Source: an uncultured Odoribacter sp.
Lineage (GTDB): Bacteria; Bacteroidota; Bacteroidia; Bacteroidales; Marinifilaceae
Direction: 5' to 3'
Assembly (NCBI GenBank): GCA_910578105.1
Contig: CAJTPD010000004.1
Span: 20,933 to 84,932 of the forward strand
DNA: 64,000 bases
In this document: positions 16,630 to 25,717 of the stretch, piece after piece
How the letters are laid out: every line of letters starts with the position of its first letter
Position numbering within the stretch: the first letter of the stretch is position 1
Translations under genes and position numbers: made by a program
The notes under the pieces: generated by a model
The model's input: the letters and a program-made list of their open reading frames with translations, nothing else
Databases searched by the model: none
Told to the model about the DNA's origin: nothing

Positions 16630-17577
16630 ATGAGGAGGTTTTGGTTCATTTTGATAATAGTGGTCGTCTGTTATGGCATGGCGGTGCTGTTGGATAGGTA
16701 CGATATGGTTTTTACTCCCATTGTTCCTTTAGAAGAAGCCATTGCTTACAGCAATATTCCGGTTTGCGGTTATATTTATCGGGTGAGTAATAGGGAAAAT
16801 AGGATTTCGGCTGTTATGTAGGCAAGCAATGAGGTGAAATGTAAGCGTGACATTGTTGGAAGAGTAAATTTTTATTTTGACAGGGAAGGACGTATCACTA
16901 AAATAGATTGTGGAGATTGTGTCTATGAAATAAGGTATGAGCCTGCTTTGGAGCTCCCTTACCGAAAAATCGAGTGTCAGCGAAGCGATGTTGCAGACGG
17001 CTCAAAATGGATAAATACTTTTGGGTATGATAAAGGATGGAATAGTCCATTTTATTTGTTTCTGAGGTTGTGGCCTAAAAATATGGATGGGATATGGGAG
17101 AGATGGATTAAAATCGGAAAAGATTCGGTAGATATAACTCAATATAAATATTATCGGATTAAGAAAGGGAAAATGGTAAGTGGCGCGGTGGATGGGAAGA
17201 ATTGGAAAAAGAGAGGGGGAATGGAGTATTTTTATGGAGAGAAAAATTTTTATCTTCAAAAAATAGAAGACACCTTATATACCAGTTCGCTGGATTATTG
17301 TGAAGCCTCTGTTCTTTATTATGATTGTGAGTATAGGTATGAAATGCAGGAAGGGCGAGTGTATATGTCCTATTATAAGAATCGTAAGTTGGATTGTGAG
17401 TATTCCTGTGATTTAGAAAAAACATTGTCTCCGGATAGATGGGAGTACTGTGTAGTAAGAACTGAGTATAGCGATATTTTTTATTCAAATTTGGCTAGAA
17501 TTTGGTATCCGACTCGTGATTACATGATTGTTGAATATCACGTAGAGGAATATTGGAATGGTCCTAACGGAATTTGA
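16630..17577 (+). pseudogene. Signal-anchored protein gene interrupted by in-frame TAG
   Basis: Codons 1-63 (ATG at 16630) give an N-terminal membrane anchor (FWFILIIVVVCYGMAVLL) followed by a short domain. A TAG at 16819-16821 then stops the frame. The same frame continues at once and stays open for 251 more codons to the TGA at 17575, with coding-like sequence (KCKRDIVGRVNFYFDREGRITKID and a Tyr-rich C-terminus). An alternative GTG start for the second part is at 16834. The simplest reading is one 315-residue gene broken by a point mutation (or a base-call error). No family recognised. Confidence 0.65.
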
Positions 17578-17629
17578 TGTGCAGGGCAAGGTGACTTACT
17601 TTTTCGTTTCAAAATGCATTTTAAAATGG

Positions 17630-19036
17630 TTATTCCGATGGGGGAATGCCCATTTCTTCGGCCACTTTGAACATGTATGTGCGGGCTTCTTCGTAATTGT
17701 TGCCAATAATGCCATCGAGGATGGCTTCTTTGATGGCGTTTTTAATATCGCCGATAGCTTTGCAGGGAGGCAGACTGAAAGTGGCGATAATTTCTTCTCC
17801 GCTGATTGGAGGCTGAAAATTGCGTATGGAATCTTTTTCTTCTACTTCTCTGAGTTTTTGTCTGACGATTCTGAAATTCTCTAAAAAGCGTTTTACTTTT
17901 TCTTCATTTTTTGAAGTAATATCGGCTTCAGCCAAAGTCATCAGGTCGTCTATGTCGTTTCCGGCATCGAATAAAAGTCGCCGGACGGCAGAATCAGTAA
18001 CAGTTTCTTCTGCCAAAACAATAGGACGCATGTGCAGGTTTACCAGTTTTTGTACATATTTCATTTTTTCATTTTGTGGTAACCTGAGTCTGTTAAATAT
18101 TTTGGCTACCATCCGTTCGCCCACATGATTATGTCCGTAAAAAGTCCAGCCTTGTCCTTTTATGTATTTTTTGGTGGCAGGTTTTCCTATATCGTGTAGC
18201 AAAGCTGCCCAGCGCAGCCATAGTTCCTGACTATACAACGATAAAGTGTCCAATACGGTCAGGGTATGGTAAAAATTGTCTTTGTGTTTGATACCATTGA
18301 TATTTTCAACTCCTTTCAGGTCTGTGAGTTCCGGAAAGAACAGTTCCAGCAAGCCGGTTTCGTCCAATAGCCGGATACCTCTGGAAGGTTCGGGAGAAAG
18401 CATGATTTTGTTGAATTCGTCCATGATGCGTTCTCCGGATACGATGGAAATCCGGTGACGTTGTTCTCTGATTCCTTTTAAAGTGTTTTCTTCGATGGTA
18501 AAGTTCAGTTGCGAAGCAAAGCGAATGGCCCGCATCATCCGGAGCGGGTCGTCTGAGAAAGTGATGCCCGGTTCCAATGGTGTTTTGATGATGCGTTGTT
18601 CGAGATGCACCAGACCACCGAAAGGGTCAATAAGGGTGCCGTAGTCGTGTCGGTTCAGGGAGATGGCCAGGGCATTGATGGTGAAATCACGGCGTTTCTG
18701 GTCATCATCGATGGTACCTTCTTCCACAATGGGCTTGCGTGAGTTGGCCCGGTAGGATTCTTTCCGGGCTCCCACGAATTCGATTTCCATGCCTTTGTAG
18801 CGGAACATGGCTGTCCCGAAGTTTTTAAATACGGATACGTGTAAATTACCTAGTTGCCGGGCAGTTTCTTCTGCCAGTCCGATTCCGCTGCCGTGCACGA
18901 CAATATCAATATCTTTGGAAGAACGGCCTAACAGTAAGTCGCGTACATAGCCGCCGATGACGTATGCTTCAGTATTCTGGTCTGCTGCGATGGCGGCTAG
19001 TATTTCAAAAATCGGATGTTCTAAAGGTAACTTCAT
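17630..19036 (-). CDS. cca: CCA-adding enzyme / tRNA nucleotidyltransferase with HD domain
   Basis: 468 residues. It adds the 3' CCA to tRNA. The nucleotidyltransferase head has VIGGYVRDLLLGR and the metal-binding DIDIVV; RDFTINALA is the usual second block. A tRNA-binding helical part follows, and an HD phosphohydrolase domain carries LLHDIGKP, found in many bacterial members. It ends about 50 bases from the interrupted gene, convergently, with no strong terminator between. A TAATTTTG -7 box on the minus strand at 19065-19072 may be its promoter. Confidence 0.94.
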   Translation of the reverse strand: MKLPLEHPIFEILAAIAADQNTEAYVIGGYVRDLLLGRSSKDIDIVVHGSGIGLAEETARQLGNLHVSVFKNFGTAMFRYKGMEIEFVGARKESYRANSRKPIVEEGTIDDDQKRRDFTINALAISLNRHDYGTLIDPFGGLVHLEQRIIKTPLEPGITFSDDPLRMMRAIRFASQLNFTIEENTLKGIREQRHRISIVSGERIMDEFNKIMLSPEPSRGIRLLDETGLLELFFPELTDLKGVENINGIKHKDNFYHTLTVLDTLSLYSQELWLRWAALLHDIGKPATKKYIKGQGWTFYGHNHVGERMVAKIFNRLRLPQNEKMKYVQKLVNLHMRPIVLAEETVTDSAVRRLLFDAGNDIDDLMTLAEADITSKNEEKVKRFLENFRIVRQKLREVEEKDSIRNFQPPISGEEIIATFSLPPCKAIGDIKNAIKEAILDGIIGNNYEEARTYMFKVAEEMGIPPSE

Positions 19037-19064
19037 TCCGCTTGTTTTTTCGGATTATGGATAG

Positions 19065-19072
19065 CAAAATTA
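19065..19072 (-). promoter_or_regulatory. Possible -7 element for cca
   Basis: Minus strand reads TAATTTTG, matching TAnnTTTG, 28 bases before the cca ATG. No convincing -33 box. The rest of the 19037-19209 gap shows nothing else. Confidence 0.35.
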
Positions 19073-19209
19073 AAACATATTGTCTAAAATAAAAAAGATA
19101 CTTGTACATCAAGATTGCACTGGTTTTTATAAAAAAGACGGATGAAACTTATTGGGGGCAAAGATTATCGATTAGGGGAATAATTTAAAGAAACTGTCTA
19201 AAACAAATA

Positions 19210-19249
19210 AAGTTGTGCCAAAATCAATGTTCTGATTTCAACACAACTT
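19210..19249 (-). terminator. Terminator of the rnf operon
   Basis: AAGTTGTG (19210-19217) pairs with CACAACTT (19242-19249), and inside it AAATCA pairs with TGATTT around a six-base loop. On the minus strand a T-rich stretch (TTTATTTGTTTT) follows. It lies 40 bases downstream of rnfA. Confidence 0.75.
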
Positions 19250-19288
19250 CGCTAAAAAAATGTTTTTTCAGAGAACAGAATTGTTTCT

Positions 19289-19861
19289 TTACACTATTCC
19301 GGAGAATCCCATGAATGCCATTGCCAGTAAGCCTGCAGTTAACAGAGCTATGGGCGACCCCTGCATTCCTTTGGGAATGGCGACCAGTTCCAAATGTTCG
19401 CGGATACCTGCAAAAATCGTCAGGGCTAATCCGAAACCAATGGCAGTTGAAGCGGCGAAAACCAGGGATTGCAGTAAATTGAAGTCTTTCTGAATGACCA
19501 TGATTGCTACGCCCAGTACGGCACAATTGGTAGTAATCAGGGGCAGGAAAACTCCCAAGGCCTGGTAGAGTGAAGGACTTACTTTTTTCAGAATGATTTC
19601 GACCATTTGTACGAGGGCTGCAATAATCAGGATAAAGGTAATGGTTTGCATAAAACCGATACCGAATGGTTCTAATACAGTTTTCTGTACGATAAAGGTG
19701 ACTAAAGTAGCCAGAATCATGACGAAAGTAACGGCCCCAGTCATCCCTAATGCAGTGGATACTTTTTTTGATACGCCCAGAAAAGGACAGATACCCAGGA
19801 ATTGTGCCAGTACAATGTTGTTTACAAAGACGGCTGCAATAAATATTAAGATGTACTCCAT
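19289..19861 (-). CDS. rnfA: Rnf complex subunit RnfA
   Basis: 190 residues, highly hydrophobic, six expected helices. Begins MEYILIFIAAVFVNNIVLAQFLGICPFLGVSKK, the classic RnfA/NqrE opening, with later GLALTIFAGIREHLE. With RnfE it forms the pseudo-symmetric membrane core that carries electrons across a shared iron-sulfur centre. The Cys in LGICPFLG is one of its conserved ligands. Last gene of the operon, 26 bases after rnfE and followed by a terminator. Confidence 0.96.
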   Translation of the reverse strand: MEYILIFIAAVFVNNIVLAQFLGICPFLGVSKKVSTALGMTGAVTFVMILATLVTFIVQKTVLEPFGIGFMQTITFILIIAALVQMVEIILKKVSPSLYQALGVFLPLITTNCAVLGVAIMVIQKDFNLLQSLVFAASTAIGFGLALTIFAGIREHLELVAIPKGMQGSPIALLTAGLLAMAFMGFSGIV

Positions 19862-19887
19862 AACATAATTAAGGTTGGATTTTACAA

Positions 19888-20475
19888 TTAGTTCGTTTTT
19901 CTGAGCCGGTTAACAACAGCTATCAGATAGCCTAATGCAATGAAAGCTCCCGGTGCAAGAACAAAGATCAACATGCCGTAATTTTCGTTGAATACCGGCA
20001 GATTGAATGCTTTACCGCTTCCCAGGATTTCGCGGATAACTCCCAGAATAGTCAGACTCAGCGTGAATCCTAATCCCATACCCAGCCCGTCGAGGATGGA
20101 CGGAATGGCTTTGTTTTTGGAAGCAAATGCCTCTGCACGGCCTAAGACGATACAATTTACAACAATCAATGGAATGAACAGGCCCAAAGATTCGTGCAGA
20201 GAAGGCAGGTATGCTGCCATACACATATCTACAACCGTTACGAAAGCCGCGATGATGACAATAAAAGAAGGTATACGGATTTTATCTGGTATGATGTTGG
20301 TTACCAGAGAGATTACCAGGTTTGACATGACAAGCACGAAAGCGGTTGCCAAACCCATACCCATACCATTGATTGCCGAAGTTGTGACACCCAGGGTTGG
20401 GCACATACCCAGCAATAAGGCAAAAGTCGGATTCTCCCGGAATATGCCGTTGGTTAAGACTTTTAAGTTGTTCAT
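19888..20475 (-). CDS. rnfE: Rnf complex subunit RnfE
   Basis: 195 residues, six helices. Contains ENPTFALLLGMCPTLGVTTS, with the conserved Cys shared with RnfA, and LTILGVIREILGSG near the C-terminus. Membrane partner of RnfA in the ion-translocating ferredoxin:NAD+ oxidoreductase. Sits between rnfG and rnfA with small gaps. Confidence 0.95.
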   Translation of the reverse strand: MNNLKVLTNGIFRENPTFALLLGMCPTLGVTTSAINGMGMGLATAFVLVMSNLVISLVTNIIPDKIRIPSFIVIIAAFVTVVDMCMAAYLPSLHESLGLFIPLIVVNCIVLGRAEAFASKNKAIPSILDGLGMGLGFTLSLTILGVIREILGSGKAFNLPVFNENYGMLIFVLAPGAFIALGYLIAVVNRLRKTN

Positions 20476-20525
20476 ATCATAAAGTTTTAAATTTAAAATT
20501 TTGAATTACTCCATGAGTTCAAAAT

Positions 20526-21143
20526 TTAATTATTATTTTGTTGCGTTGCACCTGAAGAAATATCCGAGCCTTCCAGTCCGGCCGCAGCGCGGTTTACTGC
20601 ATCTAAGAATGCACGTGAAGAAATAGTTGCGGCTGTGATAGCATCTATATCTCCCCCGTCTTTACTAACTTTCAGGCCTGTGGTGCCCGGTTTTTTTCCG
20701 ATTATGTTTCCTTTTCCGTTTTTTGTAAACCAGAGGTCCATCTTAGAACCTAATCCGGGGGTCTCTTTGTGTTCCAGTACAGAATAATTGGAAATAGTGC
20801 CATTGGGATTAAATCCGACCATTAACCATACTTTCCCTCCAAAGCCATTATTCGTATATGTTTTGACTGCAGTACCTACCAGTTCACCGTTTCTTTTGGC
20901 CGGATAGAATTCTAATTTTCCGCCGTCGGGGGTTTCTTTTTCCCATATCTCAGCATTGGGATCATTGTCAAATTCTCCCGGGATTACCTGACGGATGGCA
21001 TTTACCTGCTTCGCTTGCTTAGCATTGTCGATAGGACCGGCTGTCAAAGTGTAGACATATCCTACGGCAGCAGAAGCAATCAGGGTGACAGCAAATAATA
21101 CTATCACCATATTTATGAAGTTTGACTCTAATTTCTTTCCCAT
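20526..21143 (-). CDS. rnfG: Rnf complex subunit RnfG, covalent FMN carrier
   Basis: 205 residues with one N-terminal membrane helix and a periplasmic FMN-binding domain. The flavinylation region near the C-terminus reads DAITAATISSRAFLDAV, where the Thr of the (S/T)xAT-type motif carries FMN by a phosphoester bond added by ApbE (not present in this window). Also shows LEHKETPGLGSKMD, conserved in RnfG/NqrC. A Gln/Asn-rich tail ends the protein. Confidence 0.94.
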   Translation of the reverse strand: MGKKLESNFINMVIVLFAVTLIASAAVGYVYTLTAGPIDNAKQAKQVNAIRQVIPGEFDNDPNAEIWEKETPDGGKLEFYPAKRNGELVGTAVKTYTNNGFGGKVWLMVGFNPNGTISNYSVLEHKETPGLGSKMDLWFTKNGKGNIIGKKPGTTGLKVSKDGGDIDAITAATISSRAFLDAVNRAAAGLEGSDISSGATQQNNN

Positions 21144-21198
21144 CGTGTCTAATTTTAAGTTTTAAATTGAAGAAAATTATAATCTGCAATTTAAAAAG

Positions 21199-22182
21199 TT
21201 ATGCAAATCGGGTTGGTTTACAATATCTGTTAATTAGTGGTGTGAATGCATTCATGATCAGGATGGCAAAGGACATACCTTCCGGATATGCACCGAACAC
21301 GCGGATTACCACAGTCAGGATTCCGATGCCTGCACCGAAAATGAACATGCCTTTATGGCTCATCGGAGAGGTTACGTAATCCGTCGCCATAAAGATGGCT
21401 CCCAGCATCATACCTCCTGATAACAGGTGGAATAACGGTCCGGCAAACTGGTCGGGATTGCAAAGATGCAGGATTCCTGAGAATACGATTACTGTTGCGA
21501 AAATGGTTACAGGAATGTGCCAGGTGATAATCTTGCGAATCAGCATATAGGCAAAACCGATTAACAGGGCCCAAGCAGCTACTTCTCCGAGACTGCCTCC
21601 CATATGACCTAAAAACATTTCTTTGTATCCGATGAAGGTATCGGCAACGAGTAAATCATTAACAGACTGACCTGTTTTTACTGCTTCTTTAAGTAGTGCC
21701 AGAGGGGTTGCTCCGGTTTGTGCATCCGTATATGAACCTGCAAAACCTTGCGCTAATGGCCAGGTTGTCATTTGTACCGGGAAAGAAATCAGCAGAAAAA
21801 CACGTCCCACTAAAGCCGGGTTAAAAATATTGCAACCCAGGCCTCCGAAGCTCATTTTACCGATTCCGATGGCCACTAATGCACCGATGATAATAATCCA
21901 GACAGGTAAGTTGGAAGGTACGTTGAATGCCAGTAACACACCAGTCAGGAATGCCGAACCGTCAAAAATGGTCGGTTGCTGTCTGAGCAGATATTTTTGA
22001 ATGATGTATTCAAAAAACAAGCATGCCAACACTGAGGTCAGTGTTACAATAATGGCTCCCGTCCCAAAAAAGAGTATCGAGCAAATAAATGCCGGTATGA
22101 GTGCAATAATAACCCCATACATATTTTTTTCAATAGAGTCACCGCTGTGCAAATGAGGAGAAGGAGATACTAATAATTTCAT
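21199..22182 (-). CDS. rnfD: Rnf complex subunit RnfD
   Basis: 327 residues, integral membrane. Begins KLLVSPSPHLHSGDSIEKNMY, conserved in RnfD/NqrB. Carries GATPLALLKEA, the site of the second covalent FMN, preceded by QT to give the TGAT motif. Further blocks: FGGLGCNIFNPALVGRVF and ATDYVTSPMSHKG. It moves electrons and is thought to help drive ion transport. It lies 42 bases after rnfC. Confidence 0.96.
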   Translation of the reverse strand: MKLLVSPSPHLHSGDSIEKNMYGVIIALIPAFICSILFFGTGAIIVTLTSVLACLFFEYIIQKYLLRQQPTIFDGSAFLTGVLLAFNVPSNLPVWIIIIGALVAIGIGKMSFGGLGCNIFNPALVGRVFLLISFPVQMTTWPLAQGFAGSYTDAQTGATPLALLKEAVKTGQSVNDLLVADTFIGYKEMFLGHMGGSLGEVAAWALLIGFAYMLIRKIITWHIPVTIFATVIVFSGILHLCNPDQFAGPLFHLLSGGMMLGAIFMATDYVTSPMSHKGMFIFGAGIGILTVVIRVFGAYPEGMSFAILIMNAFTPLINRYCKPTRFA

Positions 22183-22224
22183 ATTTTAGATTTATATAGT
22201 TCAAAATTTGCAATCTGTCATGTA

Positions 22225-23556
22225 TTATTTCTTTCGGTTTCTGAGCATTGCACCGGTCCGGGTTTTCCCTAAACGAATATAATCGAGCAAAGGACGGGCT
22301 GACGGACAGGTGAAACTACAGGACCCACATTCTATGCAATCCATGACTTTCTCTTCTTCCAGGCGTTCCAGCAGGTTGAAAGTGGCTAATTTTGCCAGCA
22401 AATAGGGTTCTAGCCCCATCGGGCAAACTGAGACACATTTACTGCAACGGATACAATTGCGGACGGGACTGCGGCGAGCTTCTTTATCGCTGATAAGCAA
22501 AATTCCGCTAGTACCTTTCATTACCGGTGAATCGATATTAAGCATAGTGCGTCCCATCATCGGACCTCCGCCAATTACTTTGGCGGTATCTTCGGGAATG
22601 CCTCCGGCAGCTTCAAGTAGTTTAGAGACAGGAGTACCGATGCGGCACAGGTAGTTTCCCGGATTTTTCACTGATTTCCCGGTAACGGTGACTACCCGTT
22701 CTATCAATGGTTTGTGTTTCATGACAGCCTCATATACAGCCAGAGCAGTTCCTGCATTTTGTACGACCGCTCCGACTGCAATGGGAAGTGCTCCGGAAGG
22801 AACTGTACGGCCTGTCGTTGCTTGTATTAACTGTTTTTCACCTCCTTGGGGATATTTCACTTTCAGAGGGCAGATTTCTATTTCCGGTGTTTTATCTGCT
22901 ATTTGCTGCAAATGGGCAATTGCGTCCTTTTTGTTATTTTCAATTCCGATGATTGCTTTTTTTACGCCGATTGCTTTCATCAGGATTTGAACACCTATTA
23001 TGATTTCTTCTGCTTTTTCCAGCATAATCCGGTGGTCGGAAGTCAGATAGGGTTCACATTCAACTCCGTTGATAATCAGGAATTCTGCTTTGTTCCCGGG
23101 AGGCGGGGTCAGTTTCACTTGAGTGGGGAAAGTAGCCCCACCCATGCCCACTATACCTGCAGCGGCAATTGCTTTGATAATTTCTTCTTGGGATAAGGCA
23201 ATATTGTGTTCAATCTTTTCTGTCCGGTCAATACCGTTTTCCCATTCGTCGCCTTCTACTTTTATTGTAATGGCGGGTTTAGAGAGACCGGCCGCATCTG
23301 TTACGTTGTCAATGGCTACGATTGTACCGGATACAGAACTATGAATATTTGCAGAAACAAATCCTGTTGCCTGGGCTATTAGTTGTCCGGCTTTGACTGT
23401 ATCGCCTTTTTGAACAATAGGGGTAGCAGGTGCTCCGATGTGTTGGCTGAGCGGGATGATTACCTGTTCCGGTAACGTCAATACTATGATTTTCCCGTTT
23501 GCTGATAATTTATTTTCGGGTGGGTGAACGCCACCAATTCTGAATGTTTTTAACAC
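22225..23556 (-). CDS. rnfC: Rnf complex subunit RnfC, NADH/FMN and iron-sulfur subunit
   Basis: 443 residues, normal for the short RnfC without the long C-terminal extension of enteric proteins. Opening FRIGGVHPPENK is typical. NADH/FMN-binding block GIVGMGGATFPTQVKL. Two [4Fe-4S] motifs: CIRCSKCVSVCPMGL and CIECGSCSFTCPSA. It is the peripheral cytoplasmic subunit that exchanges electrons with NAD(H). Confidence 0.97.
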   Translation of the reverse strand: MLKTFRIGGVHPPENKLSANGKIIVLTLPEQVIIPLSQHIGAPATPIVQKGDTVKAGQLIAQATGFVSANIHSSVSGTIVAIDNVTDAAGLSKPAITIKVEGDEWENGIDRTEKIEHNIALSQEEIIKAIAAAGIVGMGGATFPTQVKLTPPPGNKAEFLIINGVECEPYLTSDHRIMLEKAEEIIIGVQILMKAIGVKKAIIGIENNKKDAIAHLQQIADKTPEIEICPLKVKYPQGGEKQLIQATTGRTVPSGALPIAVGAVVQNAGTALAVYEAVMKHKPLIERVVTVTGKSVKNPGNYLCRIGTPVSKLLEAAGGIPEDTAKVIGGGPMMGRTMLNIDSPVMKGTSGILLISDKEARRSPVRNCIRCSKCVSVCPMGLEPYLLAKLATFNLLERLEEEKVMDCIECGSCSFTCPSARPLLDYIRLGKTRTGAMLRNRKK

Positions 23557-23620
23557 AGCATATAAGTTTTAGGTTTACTTGTATTTAAATTTCAGTTTTT
23601 GCTTTGTGGACCATTTTTCT

Positions 23621-24556
23621 TCAATCGTCGTTTTTTTCTTTTGCTATTATTTGTGTATCATTAGCAGGTTGCGATAGAGAGATTGTTGTTGCCGATTTTG
23701 CAGCCGGATTAGCTTTTATAGCATCGGTTTCCATTTTTCGTGGAGGAAAATTTACTTCATGGATGGCACCTGTCGGGCATACTCCTACGCATTTCCGGCA
23801 TAATTTGCATTTTGTAAAATCAATATAGGCCAGGTTGTTTTCGATGGTGATGGCATTGAACGGGCATTCTTTGACACATTTTCCGCATCCGATACAAGCC
23901 ACTTTGCAGGCTTTACGGGCAATACCGCCTTTGTCTTTATTAACGCAGGAAACAAATACCCGGCGGTCTTTCGGACCTTTATTTCTGAGTTCCATAATGT
24001 TGCGTGGACAAGCTTTGACACATGCCCCGCAAGCGACACATTTTTCATCAGAAACAATCGGGAGTAAAGTGGCCGGGTTCATGTGAATCGCGTCAAACGG
24101 GCAGGCAGCAACACAGTCGCCGCATCCTAAACAACCAAAACCACAATCGGTATCTCCTATATACAGAGCATGTTCGATGGCACAGGAGCGTGCACCGTCA
24201 TATTCGCTGGAGCGCGGACGATTTTCGCAATTTCCGTTGCATCTGACTACTGCAATCTTAGGTGCTTCGGTTTTTACTTCGCGTCCCAGGACTGTTGCCA
24301 CTTTGCTCATGGTTTCTGTTCCGCCCACCGGGCACATGATACCGTCGAGTGTGTCTGATTTTACAGCAGCTTCAGCCAAGCCACGGCATCCGGGATATCC
24401 GCAACCGCCGCAATTAGCTCCCGGAAGCAATCCCTCTACAATGTCGATACGGGGGTCTTCTTCCACTTTAAATTTTTGTGCTACAAAATAAAGTATTACT
24501 GCTGATACAATTCCGATAGCACATAGCGAAATGATAGTAATAACAATTGTACTCAT
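23621..24556 (-). CDS. rnfB: Rnf complex subunit RnfB, multi-cluster ferredoxin subunit
   Basis: 311 residues. An N-terminal membrane helix, then the CGGCGYPGCRG motif for an N-terminal [4Fe-4S] cluster, then four ferredoxin-like blocks: CGFGCLGCGDCVAACPFDAI, CVACGACVKACPRNIM, CIGCGKCVKECPFNAI and CKLCRKCVGVCPTGAI. It accepts electrons from reduced ferredoxin. First of the six rnf genes in transcription order, only 10 bases after the rseC-like gene. The C-terminal Ala/Asp tail is not conserved. Confidence 0.96.
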   Translation of the reverse strand: MSTIVITIISLCAIGIVSAVILYFVAQKFKVEEDPRIDIVEGLLPGANCGGCGYPGCRGLAEAAVKSDTLDGIMCPVGGTETMSKVATVLGREVKTEAPKIAVVRCNGNCENRPRSSEYDGARSCAIEHALYIGDTDCGFGCLGCGDCVAACPFDAIHMNPATLLPIVSDEKCVACGACVKACPRNIMELRNKGPKDRRVFVSCVNKDKGGIARKACKVACIGCGKCVKECPFNAITIENNLAYIDFTKCKLCRKCVGVCPTGAIHEVNFPPRKMETDAIKANPAAKSATTISLSQPANDTQIIAKEKNDD

Positions 24557-24566
24557 TATTCAATAT

Positions 24567-24986
24567 TTAAATTGCCTGTTTTTCAACTGTGAATTTAATT
24601 TTTTTATTTATTTTGTTCCGTGACAAATATAAAATAATAAAGTACAGAACAAGCAGAATTAAGCTGGAAAGTGCTGCCATCAGTTCACTATTGCCTGATA
24701 TTTCAAGAAAAAAAACGATTGCAATAGTGAGGATGGAAGGTATGATGTAAGCCAGTAATACAGAGTAAAAAGCGTTGTCCAGACTGGCATAAACCGTGAC
24801 TTTGTCACCGATATGGATTTCTTCTTCCGGAAGCGGAACTGTAATAATTTTTTGCTTTACATCTTCCATTCCGCAAGCTCCTTTCGCATGACATCCTGAA
24901 CATGCAGAATGGCTATGGATGACTACATCCAGTGTTTGGAACGATATGCTTTTGACAATGCCTTCGTGTTGCACTTTTTTTGTCAT
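24567..24986 (-). CDS. SoxR-reducing/RseC-like membrane protein
   Basis: 139 residues from ATG 24986. An in-frame ATG at 25010 overlaps the promoter -7 box at 25008-25015, so it is unlikely to be used. The cytoplasmic N-terminus has the RseC/SoxR_RseC Cys pattern HSACSGCHAKGACGM, followed by two membrane helices (SVLLAYIIPSILTIAIVFFLE and a Leu/Ile-rich one). RseC-like proteins act with Rnf in keeping SoxR or other redox regulators reduced. It leads the rnf operon, an arrangement common in Bacteroidetes. Confidence 0.9.
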   Translation of the reverse strand: MTKKVQHEGIVKSISFQTLDVVIHSHSACSGCHAKGACGMEDVKQKIITVPLPEEEIHIGDKVTVYASLDNAFYSVLLAYIIPSILTIAIVFFLEISGNSELMAALSSLILLVLYFIILYLSRNKINKKIKFTVEKQAI

Positions 24987-25007
24987 AGAATTGCCGCAAA
25001 ATATAAA

Positions 25008-25015
25008 CAAAGGTA
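25008..25015 (-). promoter_or_regulatory. Promoter -7 element of the rseC-rnf operon
   Basis: Minus strand reads TACCTTTG, matching TAnnTTTG. About 20 bases further upstream the minus strand has TTTC (25036-25039 on plus: GAAA), a near -33 box. Transcription would start near 25001, just before the ATG at 24986. Confidence 0.55.
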
Positions 25016-25076
25016 GTATTAAAAAGGGTAAAAATGAAAATTAGTATCTAAAAATTACAAGTAGGCAATAAATTAT

Positions 25077-25084
25077 TATTTTTG
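25077..25084 (+). promoter_or_regulatory. Possible -7 element of the ECF sigma gene
   Basis: TATTTTTG fits TAnnTTTG, 21 bases before the sigma gene start at 25105. No TTTG at the expected -33 distance. Confidence 0.4.
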
Positions 25085-25104
25085 CAATCGTAGCGGTATA
25101 GAGT

Positions 25105-25647
25105 ATGCAGAATATAATATCAGACATAAAGTCAGGAGATGTTGAGGCATTCAGAGAGTTTTTTAACGATTATTATGTTGTGTTATGTGTATTTGCAGCA
25201 CGTTTTTTACAGAGTGACGAGCAATGTAAAGATGTGGCACAGGAGGCGTTGACGGAGTATTGGGAAAAGCGGGAAGATTTTGATGAACTGTATAAGGTGA
25301 AGGGATATCTTTATACTGTTACGCGCAACCGTTGTTTGAATATTTTGCGTCACGAGAAAGCGGGGCGGGAGTGTTTGGATGTGTGTGAAGCAAATTTGGA
25401 ATCGGAGCTTGTTTTTGAAAATTTGGTGATTGAACAAGAGACTTATTTATTGGTCCGTAAAGCTGTGGATACTCTTCCGCCACGGATGCGGACGATTATA
25501 TACGGAATGCTTGACGGAAAGAAGAATGCCCGGATTGCGGAGGAAATGGGTATTGGTGAAGGGACCGTCAAAGCCTTGAAACAAACAGCTTACCGTAAAT
25601 TGAGAGAACAGTTGAAAGAGCATTTTTATCTCCTGCTGTTATTCTGA
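25105..25647 (+). CDS. ECF RNA polymerase sigma factor, FecI type
   Basis: 180 residues. Region 2 (FREFFNDYYVVLCVFAARFL, then DVAQEALTEYWEKRED, VKGYLYTVTRNRCLNILRHEK) and region 4 (LPPRMRTIIYGMLDGKKNARIAEEMGIGEGTVKALKQTAYRKLRE, a helix-turn-helix for the -35 site) are both complete. It directs RNA polymerase to the uptake genes downstream when the partner FecR is signalled by the SusC receptor. The FecR gene starts 114 bases later. Confidence 0.95.
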   Translation: MQNIISDIKSGDVEAFREFFNDYYVVLCVFAARFLQSDEQCKDVAQEALTEYWEKREDFDELYKVKGYLYTVTRNRCLNILRHEKAGRECLDVCEANLESELVFENLVIEQETYLLVRKAVDTLPPRMRTIIYGMLDGKKNARIAEEMGIGEGTVKALKQTAYRKLREQLKEHFYLLLLF

Positions 25648-25717
25648 TTTTAATTTCGGATATTTCCATCAAATGTTAATTTTTTTATTTTTTTAATTTT
25701 CCGACTATTTCCATTTG

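Noticed and set aside
16819..16821. TAG read through as pyrrolysine or a recoded codon
   Set aside because: Nothing in the window supports amber suppression, and a point mutation or base error explains the break more simply.
17611..17622. AAAATGCATTTT palindrome between the broken gene and cca
   Set aside because: It is a short AT-rich palindrome expected by chance in this composition; no T run or second arm makes it a terminator.
24987..25010. Longer N-terminus for the RseC-like gene (ATG 25010)
   Set aside because: The promoter -7 box at 25008-25015 overlaps that codon; family members start like the ATG at 24986.
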